From the NCBI GenBank assembly GCA_937875275.1, contig CALNCC010000162.1:1-11446 (forward strand): 11,446 nucleotides of DNA, given 5' to 3'. The position numbers and the translations under genes were made by a program. The notes under the pieces are model-generated. The model did no database searches and was not told the origin of the DNA. It saw only the letters and a list, made by a program, of their open reading frames with translations. The DNA comes from an uncultured Dysgonomonas sp. Its GTDB lineage: Bacteria > Bacteroidota > Bacteroidia > Bacteroidales > Dysgonomonadaceae. Below are positions 1-7,076 of the stretch, piece by piece. The stretch's first letter is position 1. Each line of letters opens with the position of its first letter.

Positions 1-1109
1 GTTTTATCGGTTCCAACTTTGTGAAACACATGCTTACCTCACATTCCAATGCAAAATTGATTATATTCGACGCTCTCACATACGCCGGCAATCTGGGCAC
101 ATTGAAGGATGAACTCAAAGATCCGAGAGTCGTATTCGTAAAAGGCGATATTTGTAGTGCAAGCGACGCAGAAAAAGTATTTGAAAAACATCAGATAGAC
201 TATGTTGTAAACTTTGCCGCAGAAAGTCATGTAGACAGAAGTATAGAAAATCCTCAATTATTTTTACAGGTCAATATACTCGGCACACAAAATCTGTTAG
301 ACACCGCAAAAAAATTCTGGACAGAAGGAAAAGACGAAAACAACTATCCTATCTGGCGCAAGGGTGTCAAATTTTTGCAAGTATCGACCGACGAAGTTTA
401 TGGATCGTTGGGTGATGAGGGCTATTTCAGCGAAACCACCCCACTCGACCCACGCTCGCCATACAGCGCCGCCAAGACAGGCGGCGATCTCATAGCCAAA
501 GCTTATGGGGAAACGTATAAAATGCCGATAAACATCACGCGTTGTTCCAATAATTACGGACCTTTTCACTTCCCTGAGAAATTGATACCACTGATCATAA
601 AAAATATTTTGGAAGGAAAAAACCTGCCTGTATATGGAGACGGTAGCAATGTGCGCGACTGGCTCTATGTAGAAGACCACTGCAAGGCTATCGACATAGT
701 GCTGCACAAAGGACGAATTGATGAAGTGTACAACATCGGCGGACACAACGAGAAGACGAACATAGATATCGTAAAACTTGTGATAAAAACAATCCATGAC
801 ATCATGGAGAAGCAACCCGAATATCGCAATACGCTAAAGAAAAAAATTGTCGACAACAACGGTACAATAGACATCAGTTGGATAAATAACGACCTGATCA
901 CTTTCGTGAAAGATCGTCAGGGGCATGATAAGCGATATGCTATCGACCCCAACAAAATATCAACCGAATTGGGCTGGCTTCCCGAAACCAAATTTGCCGA
1001 CGGGATCGTAAAAACTATTTACTGGTTTCTCGACAATCAAGACTGGGTAAACGATGTTACTTCGGGCGACTACATGAAATATTACGAACAAATGTATTCC
1101 AACAGATAA
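1..1109 (+). CDS. rfbB: dTDP-glucose 4,6-dehydratase, 5' end cut by window edge
   Basis: RfbB/RmlB is a cytoplasmic NAD-dependent enzyme converting dTDP-glucose to dTDP-4-keto-6-deoxyglucose, the second step toward dTDP-rhamnose and other deoxysugars of surface polysaccharides. The gene starts outside the window: the frame is open from base 3 and reads FIGSNFVKHML before any ATG, which is the end of the Rossmann GxxGFIGS dinucleotide-binding motif. The GTG at 21 and ATG at 30 are therefore not starts, and roughly 10-12 residues are missing. Visible family marks are NFAAESHVDRSI, the catalytic STDEVYGSL (Asp-Glu pair), the YSAAK (YxxxK) SDR-type motif, RCSNNYGPFHFPEKLIP and DGSNVRDWLYVEDHC. 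The C-terminal part is full length. The murB start lies 23 nt downstream, suggesting co-transcription. Family assignment is firm; the precise sugar pathway cannot be told from here. Confidence 0.96.
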   Translation, partial: FIGSNFVKHMLTSHSNAKLIIFDALTYAGNLGTLKDELKDPRVVFVKGDICSASDAEKVFEKHQIDYVVNFAAESHVDRSIENPQLFLQVNILGTQNLLDTAKKFWTEGKDENNYPIWRKGVKFLQVSTDEVYGSLGDEGYFSETTPLDPRSPYSAAKTGGDLIAKAYGETYKMPINITRCSNNYGPFHFPEKLIPLIIKNILEGKNLPVYGDGSNVRDWLYVEDHCKAIDIVLHKGRIDEVYNIGGHNEKTNIDIVKLVIKTIHDIMEKQPEYRNTLKKKIVDNNGTIDISWINNDLITFVKDRQGHDKRYAIDPNKISTELGWLPETKFADGIVKTIYWFLDNQDWVNDVTSGDYMKYYEQMYSNR

Positions 1110-1132
1110 AACCAAGCAATTGCTCTATTCTT

Positions 1133-2131
1133 ATGGAATATTTAAAAAATCATCAATTACAAGACTGTAACTCGTTCAAGACAAAAGCACTTGCCAAACT
1201 ATTTTGTGCACCAACAAATGTGGACGAACTCATTTGTTGCCTGAAAGAATTTCGGAACGAAGAAAAACTAATTATCGGGGGTGGATGCAATTTGTTCTTC
1301 ACACAGGATTATGACGGGCTTGTCATCAAACCCTCACTTCGTGGAATAAAGGAAATTTATCGAGACAACGATGTTGTCAGATATGAGGTTATGGCTTCCG
1401 AAGATTGGGATTCGTTTGTCGCATTTTGTGTCAGCAACAATCTGTCGGGATTAGAAAACTTATCGCTCATTCCCGGATCGGTAGGCGCATCTCCGGTGCA
1501 GAACATCGGTGCTTACGGAGCCGAAGCCAAAGACTGCATACATGAAGTATCGGCATTGAATATCGACACTTGCCAACTAAAAACGTTCAGCAATGAAGAA
1601 TGCGGGTTTGCATACCGAGACAGTATATTCAAACAAACAGGCAAATATATAATCGTATCAGTAGTTTATGAATTGAAGCGAACATTCTCATACCGTCCCA
1701 AATACGCTGACCTGAACAAAGCATTGGAGTCTAATGCGGCTCCTACGATAGAGGATGTAAGGCAAGCCGTAATAAAAATACGGGAACAAAAATTGCCTAA
1801 CGAGAAAGAACTGCCCAACTGCGGCAGCTTCTTCAAAAACCCATATATAACCGTCGCTCTCACCGATAAGATTAAAGAAGAGTATGACAATCTGCCCATC
1901 TACCCCCACAAGGAAGGTTGGGTGAAAACGTCTGCCGCTTTCCTTATCGATCGGGCAGGATTTAAAGGTGTGCGTGATGGCAATATCGGCACATACCCCA
2001 ATCAGGCATTGATCATCGTCAACTACGGAGCAACGGATGGAAATGAGATCATCAGATTTATGCAATCGATACAACAAGCCGTCAAGGAGAAATTTAGCAT
2101 TCAACTTGAACCGGAAGTCAGAATATTTTAA
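1133..2131 (+). CDS. murB: UDP-N-acetylenolpyruvoylglucosamine reductase MurB (type I)
   Basis: MurB is a cytoplasmic FAD enzyme that reduces UDP-GlcNAc-enolpyruvate to UDP-MurNAc with NADPH, directly after MurA. The 332-residue protein has the FAD-binding IIGGGCNLFF (about 47-56) and IPGSVGASPVQNIGAYGAE (113-131). It also has YRDSIFK with the substrate-binding Tyr161, GSFFKNP with the proton-donating Ser232, and the C-terminal LEPEVRIF carrying the catalytic Glu. The Tyr-containing loop and length near E. coli MurB (342 aa) point to type I. The ATG at 1133 gives the usual N-terminus; the preceding 23-nt gap has no obvious Shine-Dalgarno, as is common in Bacteroidota. It sits between rfbB and murA with 23-nt gaps on both sides, so the two successive steps to UDP-MurNAc are encoded together. 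Confidence 0.96.
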   Translation: MEYLKNHQLQDCNSFKTKALAKLFCAPTNVDELICCLKEFRNEEKLIIGGGCNLFFTQDYDGLVIKPSLRGIKEIYRDNDVVRYEVMASEDWDSFVAFCVSNNLSGLENLSLIPGSVGASPVQNIGAYGAEAKDCIHEVSALNIDTCQLKTFSNEECGFAYRDSIFKQTGKYIIVSVVYELKRTFSYRPKYADLNKALESNAAPTIEDVRQAVIKIREQKLPNEKELPNCGSFFKNPYITVALTDKIKEEYDNLPIYPHKEGWVKTSAAFLIDRAGFKGVRDGNIGTYPNQALIIVNYGATDGNEIIRFMQSIQQAVKEKFSIQLEPEVRIF

Positions 2132-2154
2132 AAACCATTAATCTAAATAATACA

Positions 2155-3459
2155 ATGGCATCTTTTATCATCGAAGGCGGTTGTCGCCTTAGCGGAGAAA
2201 TCACTCCACAAGGAGCTAAAAACGAGGCTCTACAAATCATCTGTGCAGTATTGCTTACGCCGGAAGAAGTAGTTATTGAAAACATCCCCGACATTCTCGA
2301 CATAAACAACCTCATCGCCTTGCTTTGCGACATGGGAGTAGAAACAAAACGCATAAACGAAGGTACATGGTCTTTCAAAGCCGAAAACATCGACTTGGAA
2401 TACCTCGAATCTCCCGAGTTTATCAAGAAAAGCTCATCGTTGCGAGGTTCAGTTATGATAGTCGGACCACTCTTAGCACGCTTTGGCAGAGCATTGCTTC
2501 CTAAACCCGGTGGCGACAAAATCGGACGTCGAAGACTCGACACTCACTTCGTGGGCATGCAAAAACTCGGAGCCGACTTCAGCTACGATAAAGACCGCCA
2601 ACTATACGAAATCACAAAAGAAACGCTCAAGGGTACTTATATGCTTCTCGACGAGGCTTCTGTTACAGGTACAGCCAACATAGTGATGACCGCCGTCTTA
2701 GCCGAGGGGAAAACAACGATATATAATGCTGCATGCGAACCGTATCTGCAACAACTTTGCAAGATGCTCAACAGCATGGGTGCAGACATTACGGGCGTAG
2801 GATCTAATCTACTACATATCAATGGTGTGAATAAGCTATCGGGAACAAAACACCGCATACTTCCCGATATGATAGAAATAGGCAGTTTCATTGGGATGGC
2901 TGCAATGACAGGATCGGAGATCACGATCAAGAATGTATGTTACGACGAACTGGGAATGATTCCCGACATCTTCCGCCGCTTAGGTATCAAACTCGAACGG
3001 AGAAATGACGATATATTTATTCCCGCACAGGCCGCATACGAAATAGACACATTCATCGACGGATCTATATTGACCGTTTCTGATGCTCCTTGGCCGGGAT
3101 TTACCCCCGACTTGTTAAGTGTCATTTTGGTGGTAGCCACACAAGCCAAAGGCAGTGTGCTGATACATCAGAAAATGTTTGAAAGCCGCTTGTTCTTCGT
3201 CGACAAACTGATAGATATGGGAGCACAGATTATATTGTGCGACCCGCATCGTGCCACAGTCATCGGAACAGGAAAACGCACTATGCGTGCCACCACGATG
3301 ACTTCGCCCGACATACGTGCAGGTATCGCCCTACTCATTGCCGCAATGTGTGCCGAAGGCAAGAGCACGATACACAACATAGAACAGATAGATAGAGGAT
3401 ACCAAAATATAGATATAAGATTAAATCAGTTAGGTGCAAACATACTGAGAATGACCTAA
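2155..3459 (+). CDS. murA: UDP-N-acetylglucosamine 1-carboxyvinyltransferase MurA, Asp-type active-site loop
   Basis: MurA transfers enolpyruvate from PEP to UDP-GlcNAc in the cytoplasm, the first committed step of peptidoglycan synthesis. The 434-residue protein is slightly longer than E. coli MurA (419). It shows QGAKNEAL with the PEP-binding Lys22, LRGSVMIVGPLLARFG (96-111), DAPWPGFTPD with the general-base Asp319 (E. coli Asp305), and DIRAGIALLIAA with Arg388 (E. coli Arg397). The active-site loop reads PGGDKIGRR: Asp121 (codon 2515-2517) stands where most MurA proteins have the Cys alkylated by fosfomycin (Cys115 in E. coli). Asp enzymes of this kind are known to be active and fosfomycin-insensitive in Mycobacterium and Chlamydia. 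The gene follows murB by 23 nt and probably shares its transcript. The assignment over the related EPSP synthase family is firm because of the MurA-specific loop and context. Confidence 0.97.
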   Translation: MASFIIEGGCRLSGEITPQGAKNEALQIICAVLLTPEEVVIENIPDILDINNLIALLCDMGVETKRINEGTWSFKAENIDLEYLESPEFIKKSSSLRGSVMIVGPLLARFGRALLPKPGGDKIGRRRLDTHFVGMQKLGADFSYDKDRQLYEITKETLKGTYMLLDEASVTGTANIVMTAVLAEGKTTIYNAACEPYLQQLCKMLNSMGADITGVGSNLLHINGVNKLSGTKHRILPDMIEIGSFIGMAAMTGSEITIKNVCYDELGMIPDIFRRLGIKLERRNDDIFIPAQAAYEIDTFIDGSILTVSDAPWPGFTPDLLSVILVVATQAKGSVLIHQKMFESRLFFVDKLIDMGAQIILCDPHRATVIGTGKRTMRATTMTSPDIRAGIALLIAAMCAEGKSTIHNIEQIDRGYQNIDIRLNQLGANILRMT

Positions 3460-3501
3460 GTGAATAAAACCAACTTTTATACGTACTAATTTTTTTATAC
3501 A

Positions 3502-4143
3502 ATGACTGAAAATGAAAAATACATCTACGACCATTTCATAACCAGCATTAAATCGGGTCTGCAATCGTTGGATGATGTTATTGATGAAACCCTCGAAATA
3601 GTTGAAGACGAAGGGTGGCAAAAAGAGATTGATGAAGAATGGGTAAGAAACGGAATCAGGAACGGGTATGCCAAACATATTGAGAGCAGTAAAGGCTGGC
3701 AGCACCCCACCGATCCAGAGAAATTACGTCAGGCATTCGACTCTCTTTGTAAAGAAAAAATAGTGGCACTGCACAATGCCGGATATACACAGTCCGAAGC
3801 CTTAGAAGACATCAGCGATGTGTGGCAGGACTTGGAGGATGCCTATATACAACCCATCGGCTATTGTTACTATCACGGGCAAGACCTGGACAGGGCAATC
3901 AACGATGGTGGACTGATGATCGGATTCTATGGCAAAAAAGAAAAGAACGACAAAGAAGCCATCATCATAGGGCACAAGGTAGTGAATGCACTCAAAGCTG
4001 TCGGATTTGATGTGAAGTGGAATCATGCCGCCTCGCAACGTATCGAAATACCCGATTTCAAATGGGAAAATGTGTTTACATCAGATGAAGATGTAGACTC
4101 GGAATGGGGATACGATAGAGTATTCAAAATGATGGAAGAGTAA
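3502..4143 (+). CDS. DUF6891-like protein of unknown function
   Basis: This 213-residue soluble acidic protein has no signal peptide or membrane segment. The N-terminal half (about 5-60) is rich in Asp and Glu and looks helical. The C-terminal half contains HNAGYTQSEALEDI (91-104), GYCYYHGQDLDRAI (120-133) and a stretch ending in ASQRIEIPDFKW (177-188). From memory these resemble the signature of DUF6891 (invariant HNAGYTQ and YHGQDL-R), a family with no known function that is often found as lone housekeeping-like genes; this match was not checked by search. The gene starts 42 nt after murA, on the same strand, and no Bacteroidetes-type promoter is visible in the gap, so it may ride on the mur transcript. 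A cell-wall role is not implied by anything in the protein itself. Confidence 0.85.
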   Translation: MTENEKYIYDHFITSIKSGLQSLDDVIDETLEIVEDEGWQKEIDEEWVRNGIRNGYAKHIESSKGWQHPTDPEKLRQAFDSLCKEKIVALHNAGYTQSEALEDISDVWQDLEDAYIQPIGYCYYHGQDLDRAINDGGLMIGFYGKKEKNDKEAIIIGHKVVNALKAVGFDVKWNHAASQRIEIPDFKWENVFTSDEDVDSEWGYDRVFKMMEE

Positions 4144-4221
4144 CCTAAGATTCTCTTCTTGACTAGTCCTAAATAAGCGTTAAAACCTATCATTTTTTGC
4201 AGCTATGTACAGTTTAATAAT

Positions 4222-4308
4222 ATGCTAAACGAGCCAAACCCACAAAAACAACTTAAACAACTGGATCAAGAAATTGCAGAACTTGAAAGCGGTGCAACTC
4301 AGAAATAA
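4222..4308 (+). CDS. possible 28-residue small ORF, doubtful
   Basis: An ATG at 4222 opens a short reading frame encoding a hydrophilic, Gln/Glu/Lys-rich peptide (MLNEPNPQKQLKQLDQEIAE and eight more residues), compatible with a short amphipathic helix. It lies in the 277-nt gap between the DUF6891-like gene and the M56 gene, just before the terminator. If the TAA at 4306 is ignored the frame continues for another 24 codons through the hairpin. It could be a real small protein, the tail of a decayed gene or chance. No homologue is recognised and no ribosome-binding signal stands out, so it is listed only because it is the sole coding-like stretch in this gap. Confidence 0.2.
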   Translation: MLNEPNPQKQLKQLDQEIAELESGATQK

Positions 4309-4333
4309 GCCCAAATATTAGAGTACTTGAATG

Positions 4334-4367
4334 AAAAAGGAGATGCCCTAACCGGTATCTCCTTTTT
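4334..4367. terminator. strong intrinsic terminator, probably bidirectional
   Basis: AAAAAGGAGAT at 4334-4344 pairs perfectly with ATCTCCTTTTT at 4357-4367, and GCC/GGT extends the stem by three pairs (one G-T) to a six-base loop. The run of five T after the GC-rich part on the + strand, mirrored by five A before it, gives a terminator in both directions. It lies between the convergent murA-side transcript and the minus-strand M56 gene, so it likely ends both. Confidence 0.85.
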
Positions 4368-4420
4368 GTTTACTCAAGATGAGTCTTTATAGTATCAGAT
4401 GATAATTATGTCATTGTTGT

Positions 4421-6412
4421 TTAGTTAACCGGCGTTAGAAGAACATCTCTATGAGATATTACGTACGGATACTTAGCATTTTCTCTCTTTAGATAATCTT
4501 CGTAGTATTTATTTGTCATTATACCTACTTGAAATGCTTGAGACGTTTTTTGTTTTTCTTTAGCTTTACCATATAATCGATAAACCCAAAGATGAGAAAA
4601 ATCGGTGTTTTTATAATTGCTTAAGACGCTATTGTCGACAAGTTTGTCATCTATCCAAACGCCATACTTACTAGCATCTTTCCAAGATTCGAATTCATCT
4701 TCTGTTGGAACTTTTTTTGCTCGCGGAGGAAGTTTCTTGTTGAAAACAATTGATTGTTTTTCTCTTTGTGTGAAAGTCATTCGCATAAACAGTTCTTCTA
4801 AAGTTTTCTTGTCTTCTGTCGAAATTTTCTTGATTATCTCATTTGGCGCTATCATATTTTTACTGTATTGAGCAACAATGGCGGTATATTTAGCCAACTC
4901 ATCGACAGAAAGTCCTTTACCCTCTTTGATATCTGATTTCCATTTTGGAGGAGTGAATCGAACTCCTTGTCCGATTCTTACATAATGTAATTTTGCTTGA
5001 TCCTCAGACATCTTTTCGATTATTTCAATCATGCGATTTTTATCGTTTAGGGGCATCTTATCTGTATTCTCGGCCGCGTTTTTACCTCGAAGATCATATT
5101 TGTTTACAAATGCTACATATTCATCAATTTCTTCTTTGGTTGCCCCTTTACCATAGACAAAATTTGCGGGAGTTACGACTATGGGCTTGATAGAGTCTTG
5201 TGAATTGAACTTGACCCTGGTACTTGCTTTTACATTATGTGTATTTGTTTGGTCCTCAGACATAGTTCTTATTATTTTCAGGAGCCTTTCTTTGTCTCCT
5301 TCTGGTATTTTATCAATATTTTCCAAGACATTTTTGCCTGAAGTACTATATTTGTCTGACAAAGCTTTGTATTCATTAATTTCTTCTTTGGTCGCACCTT
5401 TGCCATAGACAAAATCTCCGGGAGTTATGATCATGGGCTTGATAGAGTCTTGTGGCATAACGTTAGAGATCTCTTCCACGACAATCTCCTCCTTATCAGA
5501 AATGTTCGTTTCCTTGGCAATAATTTTTGTGCTGAATGCGTATACTGCTGCTATGCAGACTGGGATGATGAGGCTTCGTTTCAAAAGGCTCATCTTGAAA
5601 GATGTTTTTTTTGTCATCATAATCAATCGTTTTTTAGTGAGTTTATAGTTTAGATTACTGGCCAGTTCGTGTCTGTTAGATTGTTTGTTTTCTTCAATCA
5701 GCATATACTTATATCGTATTATGTCGGACGAAGAATCTACTACCGCATTGTCGGCTAAGTATTCATGGTTGATCTTGATCGCCCTTCGGTAGAGGTATAG
5801 GAATGGATTGAACCAAAAGAAAATGAGGCAAAACTCGATGAAAAGAATATCAATCGTGTGTTTTTGGTTTATGTGAGCCATTTCATGCGTCAGAATTTCT
5901 TGCTCTATTTTGCCATCTTTGTAATTCTGTTTGTTCAGGTATATACAGTTGAGAAAGCTGTGAGGGGTACACTCCTCTTGTAATAAAATAATTCTTGTAC
6001 CATCGGGCAGATATACCTCCTCCTCATTTTCTCTCAATCCATGCCATATGTGCCAAATGTTTCTACCAAAGCGTATTAGAAGTAAACAGCTAATGCACAA
6101 TGAAATGTATATCAGTATGTTTTTTGTGTCGAAATCATTTCTCGGCTTTTCCGCTATTGGAACAAAGGATAGTTCTCCATCCGCTACTTCATTGTTTATG
6201 GCAACGCTTTCTCCTGTCATCACGTATTCATATATCGGAGTCGGCTTGGCTTCTATCTCTATGGTAAGGAAGGGGAGAAGCATAGAAATCAGTATACTGA
6301 ACACGAGATATAGCCGATTGAATCGGTGCATTTTGTCATTGTTCAGCAATAGGTAATATATGCCTAAGAAAATAGCTGAACACAGAATGGTTTTAAGAAT
6401 GTAGGTCTCCAT
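4421..6412 (-). CDS. BlaR1/MecR1-type M56 membrane metallopeptidase with a three-repeat sensor region
   Basis: M56 peptidases are membrane sensors that, when triggered from outside, cleave or inactivate a partner BlaI-type repressor. The 663-residue protein has membrane segments near 2-21, 34-51 and 97-114, the zinc motif HEMAH at 176-180, a probable third ligand Glu217 in NHEYLAD, a hydrophobic segment at about 187-205 and a last membrane span at about 277-295. Residues after 300 should face the periplasm. They hold two clear 84-residue repeats (322-405, 406-489) sharing DSIKP and YGKGATKEEI, a diverged third (about 494-557), and a tail with KYGVWIDDKLVDNSVLSNYK common in Bacteroidota M56 proteins. 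There is no class-D-lactamase-like penicillin-binding domain, so beta-lactam sensing is not supported. The start overlaps the repressor gene by 20 nt, indicating translational coupling. Confidence 0.9.
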   Translation of the reverse strand: METYILKTILCSAIFLGIYYLLLNNDKMHRFNRLYLVFSILISMLLPFLTIEIEAKPTPIYEYVMTGESVAINNEVADGELSFVPIAEKPRNDFDTKNILIYISLCISCLLLIRFGRNIWHIWHGLRENEEEVYLPDGTRIILLQEECTPHSFLNCIYLNKQNYKDGKIEQEILTHEMAHINQKHTIDILFIEFCLIFFWFNPFLYLYRRAIKINHEYLADNAVVDSSSDIIRYKYMLIEENKQSNRHELASNLNYKLTKKRLIMMTKKTSFKMSLLKRSLIIPVCIAAVYAFSTKIIAKETNISDKEEIVVEEISNVMPQDSIKPMIITPGDFVYGKGATKEEINEYKALSDKYSTSGKNVLENIDKIPEGDKERLLKIIRTMSEDQTNTHNVKASTRVKFNSQDSIKPIVVTPANFVYGKGATKEEIDEYVAFVNKYDLRGKNAAENTDKMPLNDKNRMIEIIEKMSEDQAKLHYVRIGQGVRFTPPKWKSDIKEGKGLSVDELAKYTAIVAQYSKNMIAPNEIIKKISTEDKKTLEELFMRMTFTQREKQSIVFNKKLPPRAKKVPTEDEFESWKDASKYGVWIDDKLVDNSVLSNYKNTDFSHLWVYRLYGKAKEKQKTSQAFQVGIMTNKYYEDYLKRENAKYPYVISHRDVLLTPVN
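4742..5449 (-). repeat. tandem repeats inside the M56 protein gene (two near copies, one diverged)
   Basis: On the minus strand, 5198-5449 and 4946-5197 encode two adjacent 84-residue units that match over most positions, and 4742-4933 a third, more diverged unit. The first two also match in DNA: a 22-nt stretch at 5433-5454 is identical to one at 5181-5202, exactly 252 nt away, pointing to a fairly recent in-frame duplication. Conserved positions across the units are a (K)xEEI-x-Y start, a second Tyr, an Asn, an Asp-Lys pair and a Met near the end (MSEDQ in two copies). Confidence 0.85.
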
Positions 6413-6779
6413 CTTCTCTCTTTTTTATTTCCTGATCGATAAGTTCTTTCAAATCTTTTAGTTCCGAATCGGTAAGCCCGCTGCTCTGGGTAAAGAAAGA
6501 AGCAAACTGTAACCGGGAATTACCGAAAAATCCTTCCACAAGATTATTCAGGTGTTTTGAGAAATATTTGTCTTTCTCAACGAGAGCGTGATATTGACGC
6601 GAGTTGCCAAACAGTTCGTATCCCACAAAACCTTTGTCTTGCATCCGCTTCAACAGAGTCATCACAGTTGATGGCGAGGGCTTGGGTTCGGGATATAAAT
6701 CCATGATCTCTTTCAGGAATATAGGGCCGTACTCCCATATCATTTCCATAACTTGTTCTTCGGTAGTTGATAATTTCAT
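6393..6779 (-). CDS. BlaI/MecI/CopY-family transcriptional repressor
   Basis: The 128-residue protein is a winged-helix repressor of the BlaI/MecI type, which binds as a dimer to TACA/TGTA operators and is inactivated through its M56 partner. The N-terminal LSTTEEQVMEMIWEYGP is the typical first helix. SPSTVMTLLKRMQDKGFV (about 35-52) is the recognition helix region, and FGNSRQYHALVEKDKY (57-72) forms the wing and linker. The C-terminal half (to 128) is the helical dimerisation and cleavage region. Length matches the family (about 120-130). It is the first gene of a two-gene minus-strand operon, overlapping the M56 gene by 20 nt, and a fitting operator lies directly upstream of its ATG, so autoregulation is expected. 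The target genes beyond its own operon are not visible here. Confidence 0.93.
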   Translation of the reverse strand: MKLSTTEEQVMEMIWEYGPIFLKEIMDLYPEPKPSPSTVMTLLKRMQDKGFVGYELFGNSRQYHALVEKDKYFSKHLNNLVEGFFGNSRLQFASFFTQSSGLTDSELKDLKELIDQEIKKREDGDLHS

Positions 6780-6780
6780 A

Positions 6781-6816
6781 ATCTACAAATGTTTTTGTTG
6801 ATCTACAAATGTAGAT
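6781..6816. promoter_or_regulatory. BlaI-type operator: palindrome plus second half-copy
   Basis: ATCTACAAATGTAGAT at 6801-6816 is an inverted repeat with perfect 7-nt arms (ATCTACA/TGTAGAT) around two bases, containing the TACA...TGTA core known for BlaI/MecI operators. The 12-mer ATCTACAAATGT also occurs at 6781-6792, 20 nt away, about two helical turns, so two dimers could bind the same DNA face. The second copy keeps only part of the right arm and lies immediately before the repressor ATG, over its ribosome-binding region. Confidence 0.8.
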
Positions 6817-6835
6817 ATGTTTTTCGTATTACAAA
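6806..6835 (-). promoter_or_regulatory. promoter of the BlaI/M56 operon
   Basis: Read on the minus strand, TACATTTG (6813 to 6806) matches the Bacteroidetes -7 box TAnnTTTG exactly, and TTTG at 6835-6832 fits the -33 box with an 18-nt spacer, close to the usual 19-21. The -7 box lies inside the operator palindrome, so repressor binding should block RNA polymerase directly. Transcription would start near 6799, leaving a leader of about 20 nt. Confidence 0.65.
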
Positions 6836-6999
6836 ATTTATTGTCAGTTTTTTTTCAATTTTACTTTTATTTTCTGAAATGGATGGGAGTAGAAGCTGTC
6901 GGTCGATATTTCGGGGAGAAAGGTTACGGTGGTTTGTCATTTTAATGAGATATGTACTATTATTAATGTTTTATTTTATATAATTCATGAACAATTTTG

Positions 7000-7007
7000 T
7001 ACTTTTG
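7000..7007 (+). promoter_or_regulatory. -7 promoter box of the CoA-transferase gene
   Basis: TACTTTTG matches TAnnTTTG exactly and is followed by CATCGG. A weak T-rich -33 region lies near 6973-6979. The predicted start is about 60 nt before the ATG at 7077. The rest of the 6817-7076 gap is AT-rich and shows no other structure; a 64-codon open frame at 6789-6983 there has no convincing protein character. Confidence 0.6.
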
Positions 7008-7076
7008 CATCGGCTTAACATATCATAGATACATTAGCAATAAACTTGATTATATAATATTTATAGACAACGAACA

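Noticed and set aside
297..815. 172-codon minus-strand open frame opposite rfbB
   Set aside because: It lies entirely antisense to a well-conserved gene, shows no recognisable motif and is a by-product of codon bias.
4161..4168. GACTAGTC palindrome as the end of an insertion sequence
   Set aside because: No matching inverted end, transposase fragment or target duplication is visible in the window; an 8-bp palindrome alone is weak.
5338..5349. TSGK in the periplasmic part of the M56 protein as a class-D lactamase SxxK-like motif
   Set aside because: It has no surrounding lactamase features, starts with Thr rather than Ser, is not kept in the second repeat and lies within the repeat unit.
6789..6983. 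64-codon open frame on the + strand between the repressor and the CoA-transferase gene
   Set aside because: It starts inside the operator, has no promoter of its own, and its composition (Phe, Leu, Ile, Arg from AT-rich DNA) looks like translated intergenic sequence.
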